Assembly (NCBI GenBank): GCA_964482235.1 | Contig: CAYZWU010000045.1 | Span: forward strand, 1 to 44,890 | DNA from: CAYZWU01 sp964482235 | Lineage (GTDB): Bacteria; Planctomycetota; B15-G4; CAYZWU01 | DNA length: 44,890 nt | Reading direction: 5' to 3' | In this document: positions 17,096 through 24,188 of the stretch, in pieces | How positions within the stretch are numbered: the stretch's first letter is position 1 | Layout of the letters: every line of letters begins with the position of its first letter | The notes under the pieces: generated by a model | Told to the model about the DNA's origin: nothing | The model's database searches: none | Seen by the model: only the letters and a program-made list of their open reading frames with translations | Program-made: the position numbers and the translations under genes

Positions 17096-19117
17096 GTGAT
17101 CACGACCCGTGTCGTCCTTTTCCTGCTGCCCGTGGCCCTCTTCCTGATCTGGCTGATCGCCGCCGCGGCGCTGGGGCGGAAGCCGTCACGCTTCGTCGTG
17201 AACGTGGCGCTCAGCTTGCTCCTCCTTCTCTACTTCGCTGCAGTGGCCGGAACCGGGATCTTCTGGGTGGCGGCGCAGGAGCTTCCGATCTTCGACTGGC
17301 ATTACCTTCTCGGTTACATCTGCCTGGGACTGGTAGTCGCCCACGTGGTGCTCAACTGGCGTGCCCTGGTCTCGATCTTTCGCATCCGGGCGAAGAAGGA
17401 CGCGGAGAGGACGGCGCGCGGGTCGCGCGGATGGGAGAAGCCGCTTGTATCCCTCTTTCTGTACGCAACGGTGGGAGTCGTCGCCTTTTGGCTCGGTTCG
17501 GCTGGGGGGCCTGACAAGCTCGTTGTTCTGGTGGACGAAAGCGCGGCAGCCGGACGGGCCGGCGCTATTAATGATGAGGCCGACGGGTCCGAGAGGATCG
17601 GGCCGCTGCCGCGAATCCGCGTTGAGATGGAGGGCGAGATGGTTCCCCTGGCCGAATATTACCATGCAGGCAGTTCCTATCCCGCCCTGGCGCGGCTCTC
17701 CGGAGTCACCTGGCGGACGCGGCCCGCCGTCTACAAGAAGTACAGGGGGAAGCCCGAGGTTACTCTTCCCTCGACAAGGCCGAAGGCCGGCGGAACGGTG
17801 CTCGATGCTGCTGCGGTGTGGCGAGCCGGCGGATGCAGGCTGGCCGAGTCTTCGATGACGATCGACGAGCTGTCGACTCTTCTCTTTCACACCCAGGGGA
17901 TCACCGGGCGGGTGGGGACCTTCGAGCTCCGGTCGGCGCCCTCGGCCGGTGCGCTCTATCCCGTGGACATGTACGTCGTGGTGAGCCGGGTGGAGGGAGT
18001 CGATCCCGGACTCTATCACTACAGCGTGAAGAACCACGCTCTCGTGAAGCTGAAGGATGGCCTTCTCTTCGAGGAGATCGAGGCACTGGCCGGAAGCCCG
18101 CATCTCTTTCAGCCTGCCGCGGCGACGATCGTCTTCACCGTCACCTTCGGCCGGTCGGGCTTCAAGTACAGGGATCGCGCCTACCGCTACGTCAACATGG
18201 ACACGGGGCACGCCGTCTACAACCTGACGCTCTCGGCCGCGTCGCTCGGCTACTCGGCTCCCGTTGTGGCGCGGTTCGATGACCGGGCGCTGAACGCCTT
18301 TCTCGATGTGGAGACCGAGAAGGAGGCCGCCCTTCTGCTCGTGCCGCTGGGACGGCCCGCCCAGGGAGCGAGGAAGACCGCTTTGCCGGAACCGCGGTTT
18401 GCCGCCGCTTCCCTCGAGGAATCGGCCGCCGGTGCGATCAGCTACATCTCCCTCATCCATGGCGGGACCGGGCTCGTTCGCACCGACGAATGGGTTGACC
18501 CGCCTGCCCGCCCCGCCGGGAAGGGCAAGGCGCCGGTCGATGGGGTGCTCGAGCTGCCCGATCCGGCCGCCGGGAGGGATCTCTTTCCCGTGATCCGCGA
18601 GAGGCGCTCCGTCCGAAACTACACCAGGGAGCCGATGAGCACGGCCGAGCTTTCCGCCCTCTGCGTGGCGGCCAAGGGGACGGGGGAGACCTGCGATCCC
18701 TTCCTCTCCCTGTCCGCCTCCCTCAACCTCTACGTGGTGGTGCGGGATGTGAAGGGGATCGCGCCCGGCGTCTACCGGTTCGTTCCTGAAAGCCGTTCTC
18801 TCGTCCTCTGCAGGGAAGGAGACTTCTCCCTCGCCTGCCGGAGTGCCTGCCTGAACCAGGACTTTTGCGCCACGGCCGATGTCGATTTCGTGAAGACGGT
18901 GGAGTGGAAGGCCTTGCCCTGGCCTGACGGGGAGCGCGGCTACCGGTACGCCTGCCTCCGGGCCGGCATGGTGGGCGAGGGGCTCTACCTTCAGGCCACG
19001 GCGCTGGGGATGGGCGTCTGCGGGGTCGGTGCCTTCATGGACGGCCAGGCGGCCGAGATCATCGGCTGCAACATGGCCAGGGAGGCTGTTCTCTACGTGA
19101 CTGCCGTGGGGAAGTGA
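17096..19117 (+). CDS. Membrane protein with two SagB-type nitroreductase domains
   Basis: 673 aa from a GTG at 17096 with GAGGAGGA upstream. Four hydrophobic helices occupy ~5-27, 34-58, 67-86 and 116-134. The pattern WHYLLGYICLGLVVAHVVLNW (69 and 83 are His; quoted span is split by the helix) resembles DUF4405/cytochrome-b-like membrane domains, so heme binding is possible. Two SagB-type FMN oxidoreductase domains follow: ~255-425 (RSAPSAGALYPVDMYVV, then GLYHY) and ~480-672 (RERRSVRNYTREP, then GVYRF and LQATALGMGVCGVGAF). SagB proteins oxidise thiazolines/oxazolines in modified peptides, or act on other substrates. No precursor peptide or cyclodehydratase is nearby, so a membrane redox role is equally possible. 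Its stop directly abuts repeat copy 4. Confidence 0.88.
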   Translation: MITTRVVLFLLPVALFLIWLIAAAALGRKPSRFVVNVALSLLLLLYFAAVAGTGIFWVAAQELPIFDWHYLLGYICLGLVVAHVVLNWRALVSIFRIRAKKDAERTARGSRGWEKPLVSLFLYATVGVVAFWLGSAGGPDKLVVLVDESAAAGRAGAINDEADGSERIGPLPRIRVEMEGEMVPLAEYYHAGSSYPALARLSGVTWRTRPAVYKKYRGKPEVTLPSTRPKAGGTVLDAAAVWRAGGCRLAESSMTIDELSTLLFHTQGITGRVGTFELRSAPSAGALYPVDMYVVVSRVEGVDPGLYHYSVKNHALVKLKDGLLFEEIEALAGSPHLFQPAAATIVFTVTFGRSGFKYRDRAYRYVNMDTGHAVYNLTLSAASLGYSAPVVARFDDRALNAFLDVETEKEAALLLVPLGRPAQGARKTALPEPRFAAASLEESAAGAISYISLIHGGTGLVRTDEWVDPPARPAGKGKAPVDGVLELPDPAAGRDLFPVIRERRSVRNYTREPMSTAELSALCVAAKGTGETCDPFLSLSASLNLYVVVRDVKGIAPGVYRFVPESRSLVLCREGDFSLACRSACLNQDFCATADVDFVKTVEWKALPWPDGERGYRYACLRAGMVGEGLYLQATALGMGVCGVGAFMDGQAAEIIGCNMAREAVLYVTAVGK

Positions 19118-19118
19118 C

Positions 19119-19213
19119 ACCGAGCCCGCGCAATCTCCGCCATATTCGGGTGCGGATGTACCGAAACTAAGTGCGGCGCCGTACGAATATGGCGGAGATT
19201 GCGCGGGCTCGGT
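19119..19213. repeat. Long inverted-repeat element, copy 4
   Basis: Arms 19119-19148 and 19184-19213 are perfect over the 30-bp core (ACCGAGCCCG to GCCATATTCG); the next outward pair is broken (CA on the left, AT on the right). The 35-nt spacer has variable core TGTACCGAAACTA. It starts one base after the stop of the SagB-domain gene and precedes the FG-GAP gene, both on the plus strand. Confidence 0.95.
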
Positions 19214-19294
19214 ATTGCATGTTAAACTCGTATCAGGATCGAGGTCCAGGGAACACGAGATGTCCGAGGCAGCATTCAAACGGAGGAGTCAACA

Positions 19295-20626
19295 ATGAAA
19301 GCGACCGGTTTCCTTCTCCTTTCGATGCTCTTCGTTTCATGGCCGGGTCTTCTCCTTGCCGACTCGCCCGAAATCGAGCCCGGTGTCCTCATCATGAGCG
19401 GCACCAGCCCGCTCAAAGTGACGTGGTGCTCCGTGCCGTGCGTCTTCGACTGGAACGCCGACGGCGCCAAGGATCTGCTCGTGGGGCAGTTCGACAGGGG
19501 ATATATCTGGCTGTTCATCAACCAGGGCACGGATCTGAATCCGGTCTTCAACGGCTGCAGCCTGGTCGAATCGAACGGCCAGCCGATCAGCGCAAGCTAC
19601 GGATGATGCATCGGCGCCTGTCCACGAGTAGTGGACTGGGACGAGGACGGCTTGACCGATCTCATCACCGGCGGGCGCGACGGGAAGGTGCGAATCTACC
19701 TGAACACGGGCATCATGGGCGACCCTCAGTTCAGCGGCTACACCTGCGTGCAGATGGCCGGCTCCGATTTCGATGTGGGCGACACCGCCTTTCCCGCCAT
19801 CCGCGACTGGAACAACGACGGGAAGAAGGATCTCCTGGCCGGCGAGGACGGCGGGCGCGTCCTTCTGATGATCAACGAGGGGACGAACGCGGCTCCCCTG
19901 TTCAACTCGTCGTCCTTCGTCAAGGACGGATCGGGCGACCTGAAGGTCTCGATGCGATCCAATCCCGTTGTGGCCGACTGGAATCGCGACGGGAAGAAGG
20001 ACCTCATCGTGGGGGAGGAGTTCGGCTTCATCTACTTCTTCGAGAACAGGGGCAGCGATGCCGCTCCGCTCTTCAGCGGCGGCGTCAAGCTGCAGGCCGG
20101 GGGGCAGGACATCGACGTGGACAGCCGGGCCCGCCCCGATGTCACGGACTGGGACGGGGACGGCGTTCTCGATATTCTCTGCGGGCAGGATGTCTGGACG
20201 CCGAGCCACGATGTGGCAGGCGTCTTTTTCTTCCACGCCCTGGGTCCGCTGTCGCTCAGCGCCAACACCCTCTCGGTGTCGGCCGGCGGCCAGATCAACT
20301 TCCAGCTCGACGCGGGATCGGCGTTCGGTGGCCGCCAGTACTTCCTCCTGGCGAGCGCCTCGGGCACCCAGCCGGGAACGACCCTGCCGGGCGGCGCGAC
20401 CCTGCCCCTGAACAGGGACATGGTCACGGACTACATCGTGCGAAACTACAACAGCGGCATGCTGATCCACTTCCGCGGCCTGCTCGACGGCAGCGGGGAG
20501 GCCCAGGCCCGGCTCGCCGTTCCCTTTGTCCCGCTGACCGCCGGTTCGATCCTCCATTTCGCCTACACCACGGAGAATCCCTACGACTTCCAGTCCAACG
20601 CCGCGGCAGTGGAGGTGTTGAACTGA
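19295..20626 (+). CDS. Secreted FG-GAP repeat protein with an in-frame TGA codon
   Basis: 444 codons counting an in-frame TGA at codon 104 (19604-19606); both parts are in the same frame and both are needed. GGAGGAGTCAACA precedes the ATG, and a signal peptide fills residues 1-~23. Four FG-GAP/VCBS-type calcium-loop repeats follow, each with a DWN/DxDG(K/L)(K/T)DLL core: FDWNADGAKDLLVG, VDWDEDGLTDLITG, RDWNNDGKKDLLAG and ADWNRDGKKDLIVG, plus DWDGDGVLDILCG. Residues ~320-443 form a beta-sandwich tail. The TGA falls between repeats 1 and 2 (reading SYG, stop, CIGACPRV). It may be a simple nonsense change, an assembly error, or recoding. The role is likely surface binding. Confidence 0.75.
19617..19639 (+). 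other. Stem-loop just downstream of the in-frame TGA
   Basis: GTCCAC (19620-19625) pairs with GTGGAC (19631-19636) around a GAGTA loop; two more C-G pairs extend it beyond a T-T mismatch. The loop starts 20 nt after the TGA and has G as first base, which is in the range described for bacterial SECIS elements. A 6-bp stem can arise by chance. Confidence 0.3.
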
Positions 20627-20725
20627 CCGTCAATTCCTGAATTTTCACATCCTCTGGAACCTTGCTCTTCTCAGGGAGTCCAAGTTGCCGGATGAAAGGA
20701 CAACGGCAGCGAAAGGAGACCTCCC

Positions 20726-21889
20726 ATGAGGCTTGAAGTATTGTTTTCACTGATTGTTTTACTTTTCCTGGTCGGCTCGGTTTCGGCCGCGCCGAAGGAC
20801 AAGGTCGAATCCACTCCGGGTCAGCCGGAAAACCGGCCCGAGGTGGAGGTCGTCTTCGTCCTCGACACGACCGGGTCGATGAGCGGCCTGATCGAGGGGG
20901 CGAAGAAGAAGATCTGGCAGATCGCGAACCAGATCCTCCTCGGCGAGCCGATGCCGATCGTGCGGATGGGGCTCGTGGGATTCCGAGACAAGGGCGACGC
21001 CTACGTGACCACGCAGCTCGACCTGACGGACAACATCGACAAGGTCCACAGCGAGCTGATGAAGTTCCAGGCCCAGGGCGGCGGCGACCGCCCTGAAAAC
21101 GTGAATCAGGCCCTGTACGAGGCGGTTCACGAGGCATCGTGGTCCAGCGAGCGCAGGGTGCTGAAGATCATCTACCTCGCCGGCGACTCGCCGCCCCACA
21201 ACGAGTACGAGGATGTGCCCACCTACGACGTCATCGCCAGGGCGGCCGCCGAGAAGGAAATCTACATCAACACGATCCTCTGCGGCGGCCATGCCGACAC
21301 GGGAGCGATCTGGAAGGAGATTGCGCGTCTGGCTGAAGGGAGGTTCTTCGCCATCGAGCAGTCGGGCGGTGTGACGGACATCCCCACGCCCTATGACAAG
21401 GAGATGGCCAAGCTGAACGCCGAGATGACGCGGACGGTGGTCGTCTTCGGGACGCGAGAGGAGCAGAAGAGGGCAGCGGTCCTGAACGACGCGGCGGAAG
21501 CGATATCAGAGGCGCCTTCTTCCGGCATGACGGGAGCCGCCGCCGACCGGGCCGTCTTCTGCTGCCTTTCGAGGCGGGCCGGCAGCGCCGACCTGCTGGA
21601 AGCGCTGGAAGGCAAGACGATCACCCTCGAGGAGCTCAACAAAAAGAAGGAGCTTATGCCCGCGGAGTTGGCCGGCATGACCCTGAAAGAGCAGAAGGCT
21701 TTCATTGCCGGGAAGAAGGCCAGCCGCGCTGCGATCAACAAGAAGATCAAGGTCCTGGCCGCAAAGAGGGCCGAGTACATCAAGGCCGAGCTGGCGAAGA
21801 AGGGCGACGGCCCCGGCAGCGGCTTCGACGCCAAGGTCTACGAGGCGATCAAGGAGCAGGGCGCCAAAAAGAAGATCCGGTACAAGTGA
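20726..21889 (+). CDS. Exported von Willebrand factor A domain protein
   Basis: 387 aa; AAAGGAGACCTCCC precedes the ATG. The signal peptide is ~1-21. Residues ~41-235 are a VWA domain with an intact metal site: DTTGSMS at 47-53, GGGDRPEN near 118-125 and GDSPPH at 153-158. The remainder is lysine/glutamate-rich and helical (KKKELMPAELAGMTLKEQKA), with possible coiled coil and no membrane anchor. VWA proteins bind partners through a divalent metal ion, often in export, adhesion or assembly; the partner here is unknown. The stop codon is followed with no gap by repeat copy 5, and the next gene is convergent. Confidence 0.88.
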   Translation: MRLEVLFSLIVLLFLVGSVSAAPKDKVESTPGQPENRPEVEVVFVLDTTGSMSGLIEGAKKKIWQIANQILLGEPMPIVRMGLVGFRDKGDAYVTTQLDLTDNIDKVHSELMKFQAQGGGDRPENVNQALYEAVHEASWSSERRVLKIIYLAGDSPPHNEYEDVPTYDVIARAAAEKEIYINTILCGGHADTGAIWKEIARLAEGRFFAIEQSGGVTDIPTPYDKEMAKLNAEMTRTVVVFGTREEQKRAAVLNDAAEAISEAPSSGMTGAAADRAVFCCLSRRAGSADLLEALEGKTITLEELNKKKELMPAELAGMTLKEQKAFIAGKKASRAAINKKIKVLAAKRAEYIKAELAKKGDGPGSGFDAKVYEAIKEQGAKKKIRYK

Positions 21890-21992
21890 CATTACCGAGC
21901 CCGCGCAATCTCCGCCATATTCGTACAGCGCCGCACTCAGAATAGGTACCTCCGCACTCGAATATGGCGGAGATTGCGCGGGCTCGGTAATG
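21890..21992. repeat. Long inverted-repeat element, copy 5
   Basis: Arms 21890-21923 and 21959-21992 are perfect 34-bp reverse complements (outermost CATT / AATG are private to this copy). The 35-nt spacer matches copies 2-4 when reverse-complemented, with variable core GGTACCTATTCTG in that orientation. It fills the gap between the convergent VWA and SGNH genes, touching one stop codon and 10 nt from the other. Confidence 0.95.
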
Positions 21993-22002
21993 CCGCTTTC
22001 TC

Positions 22003-23202
22003 TCAGAGAGTTCCCCGACGCAGGAGCTCCCGCTCGAGCGCTCCTGCCGCCACGGCATGGCCGCGTGCCGTGAAGTGGCCGTCCTGCGTGTAGTAGAGCC
22101 TCATCTCCTTCGAGCGAAGAAGGGCGGGCACCAGGTCGAACATCTCGATCCCCTCTGCCGAGAGCGCCTCGTCGAGGCGGCGCTGCGGCACCCTCGCCTC
22201 GTCCAGGCCGCGAAATCGGCGGACCACGCGCGTCTGCTCGCCTTCGCGGCTGCTCTTTGCCTCGTGAGAGTAGATCTGGTTCAGGTGGGGGATGACCATG
22301 ACCAGGAACTCCTGCCCGCGCTCCTTGACGAGATCGTTGATACCCACGAGGCATCTCATCGACTTCTCGAAGGATGAGACAAGCGACTCCGGCCATTCGT
22401 CCAGGTAGAGCTCCGGCGGATTCCAGACCTCGGCCAGGGCCGAATCGTCGTGCTCCCTGCCGAGGATGCCGTCGATCTTGTCGAGGATCCCGATCACCAG
22501 GTGGGAATCCCGAACGAGGGGGATCCTGTAGCGCCAGAGGGTCTCGGACTGCCTCAGGCGATGCTCGTCGTCGACGCTCCACAGGTCGTTGATGACCTGC
22601 AGGGGAAGCCCCCTGTCATCGGTCCTGGCCCAGCGGACGACGCCCGGAGTGGCGATATCGTTTCCCACGAAGAAGGCCGTCACGACGATGTCGGCATCGA
22701 AGCGGGGATCGTCGCGCAGACCGGCGTAGTAGCTGTCGGGCGACGGCCCCATGGCGAAGCCGAGGTTCAGGACCTCGACCTTCATTCCCCTGGCGCGGAG
22801 CTTTCGCTCCAGGATGGCGGGAAAGGCTTCCGAGCCGGCGACGCCCCACCCGAAGGCAAAGGAGTCACCAAGAACGAGGATGCGGCGGAATCCCTCGGGC
22901 TTCTCGCGTGCGACCTCGCGATCCATGCGGAGGCCTTGCCCGTTCACCACGACGGCGTGGCTGAACTCGGGCGATTCGAGCCGGGTACGGGCGCCGGGGT
23001 GCAGCCTGAAGGGAGTGATCGAGCTTGCCTCGTAGCATTGAGGCAGCATGTCATCGAGGTGGGAGAAGGTCGGCTGCGGCCACCAGATGGACAGAACGAC
23101 CTCGGCCGCGGCAACGGAAAGGAAAAGGCCAAGAGACATGGCCAGTAGAGGTTTGAGAAAGCGGCGTAAAAAGCCCTTTTCCTTGCTCCGCGTCTCGGCC
23201 AT
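22003..23202 (-). CDS. Membrane-anchored SGNH/GDSL-type hydrolase
   Basis: 399 aa. One membrane helix (~17-40) follows a basic start, so the enzyme faces outward. SGNH blocks are present: block I LGDSFAFG at 111-118 (Ser nucleophile at 114), block III VGND near 179-182 and block V DGHFTARGH near the C-terminus (Asp/His pair). These enzymes deacetylate or de-esterify glycans and lipids; in bacteria with this anchor plus domain layout they often modify surface polysaccharide. The substrate is unknown. It follows the frameshifted gene at 23214 by 11 nt, with weak ribosome signals, suggesting coupling. Confidence 0.88.
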   Translation of the reverse strand: MAETRSKEKGFLRRFLKPLLAMSLGLFLSVAAAEVVLSIWWPQPTFSHLDDMLPQCYEASSITPFRLHPGARTRLESPEFSHAVVVNGQGLRMDREVAREKPEGFRRILVLGDSFAFGWGVAGSEAFPAILERKLRARGMKVEVLNLGFAMGPSPDSYYAGLRDDPRFDADIVVTAFFVGNDIATPGVVRWARTDDRGLPLQVINDLWSVDDEHRLRQSETLWRYRIPLVRDSHLVIGILDKIDGILGREHDDSALAEVWNPPELYLDEWPESLVSSFEKSMRCLVGINDLVKERGQEFLVMVIPHLNQIYSHEAKSSREGEQTRVVRRFRGLDEARVPQRRLDEALSAEGIEMFDLVPALLRSKEMRLYYTQDGHFTARGHAVAAGALERELLRRGTL

Positions 23203-23213
23203 CTACACCGTCA

Positions 23214-24005
23214 TCATTTCCTGGCTGTCTTCTTCTTCGCTATCTTGGACGGAGGCAGGATGAAGAGCTTCTTCTCCTCCTCTTTCAGTGCGCCCAGCTT
23301 CTCCTGGATCTGCGACTCGTTCTTCTGAAGGGACAGGTCCTCTCTCTTCGAGATCTTCTTTCCCTTCTTGGTCCGCTTCTCCCGGATCTTGTCCATCTCG
23401 GTGTTGAGCTTGTCGATGGCCGTGAGAAGCTTCTGCTCCTCCTTGGCGATCTTGTCGAGAGCGATGCCGTGCGTTTTCTTCAACGCCTTGGCACAGAGCC
23501 CGAAGAGCGAGTTGACCGACGGCTTGTCCTTGGTCCTGTAGATGATCTTGCCGTCGAACAGGATGAAGAAGGACATCGGCTTCGGCTTCTTCACCAGCTT
23601 CAGCAAGGCATGCTCCTCGCTGATTCCGTTGATGTCGACCTGGTAGCAGTCGAAGAACCTGGCCGCAATGTAGAACTTCTCGTCCACCAGCGTGGAGCTC
23701 TCGTAACCGCGAACCCTCTCGACGATCTTCTTGTCGGTGCTGGTGATGTAGACGAGCGTCGGCCTCTCGTCGAATCCCTCGGCGTCGGCCAGCTCCATGA
23801 ACTCACGGAGGTAGCTGTCAGCCTTGTTGAGGTTCTTCTGCCACGAAGGCGGTTCCACTCTCGGTCGTGCTGCGATTCGGCGTCTTCCCCCTGAAGACCC
23901 ACATCCGCCGGCACCTCACCCGCCGTCGGCGCAGGGAGTAGCCAGGATGAAGGTGAGGGCGGCCATGAGGCCCGTCACGAGCATCATTCTTTTTCTGGCC
24001 ATCAT
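23214..24005 (-). CDS. Exported thioredoxin-like-fold candidate with coiled-coil tail, apparently frameshifted
   Basis: The start at 24005 is well supported: GGAGGATAGAAGC stands before ATG ATG, followed by a signal peptide ending ILATPCADGG. The same frame then hits TGA at 23916-23918. Skipping one G in the GGG at 23919-23921 gives a coding-like stretch GEVPADVGLQGEDAESQHD. A second one-base shift near 23840-23850 returns to the main frame, which runs 214 codons to the stop at 23214 (from WQKNLNKADSYLREF). The main part alternates strands and helices in a way that recalls thioredoxin-like proteins without a CxxC, then ends in a Lys/Glu-rich coiled coil. Two compensating indels suggest sequencing or assembly error, or recent decay. 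Function unknown. Confidence 0.6.
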
Positions 24006-24126
24006 GCTTCTATCCTCCGGTGTTCAGGAGACAGCCCCAAAAGTCTTCGAATCGTCAGCGGAACTTTTGCGGCGGCCTCTCAGAGATACAAAGCCGCTTT
24101 CTTCTGTATTCGATCAAACTTCACAG

Positions 24127-24132
24127 ATTATA
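24127..24132 (-). promoter_or_regulatory. Candidate -10 box for the 24005 gene
   Basis: TATAAT on the minus strand in an AT-rich pocket about 120 nt before the start at 24005. No convincing -35 is seen at 16-18 bp. The surrounding CAGAT...ATCTG is a short inverted repeat. Confidence 0.3.
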
Positions 24133-24188
24133 TCTGAAAATCTCCTTTTTCCGGCTTTTTTTTTGACGGCCTACGAAAAAGGCTTTTC

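Noticed and set aside
19295..20626. TGA reassigned as a sense codon throughout the genome
   Set aside because: ychF, the pseudouridine synthase, the SagB-domain gene and the VWA gene all end at TGA at their expected family lengths.
3513..21992. Repeat elements as a CRISPR array or an integron attC array
   Set aside because: Copies are kilobases apart with ordinary large genes between them, no cas or integrase gene is seen, and the arms lack the attC core sites.
23916..23918. Selenocysteine at the TGA in the 24005 gene
   Set aside because: The following in-frame residues are Arg/Gly-rich and unlike coding sequence, while a one-base shift gives a natural stretch, so an indel explains the TGA better.
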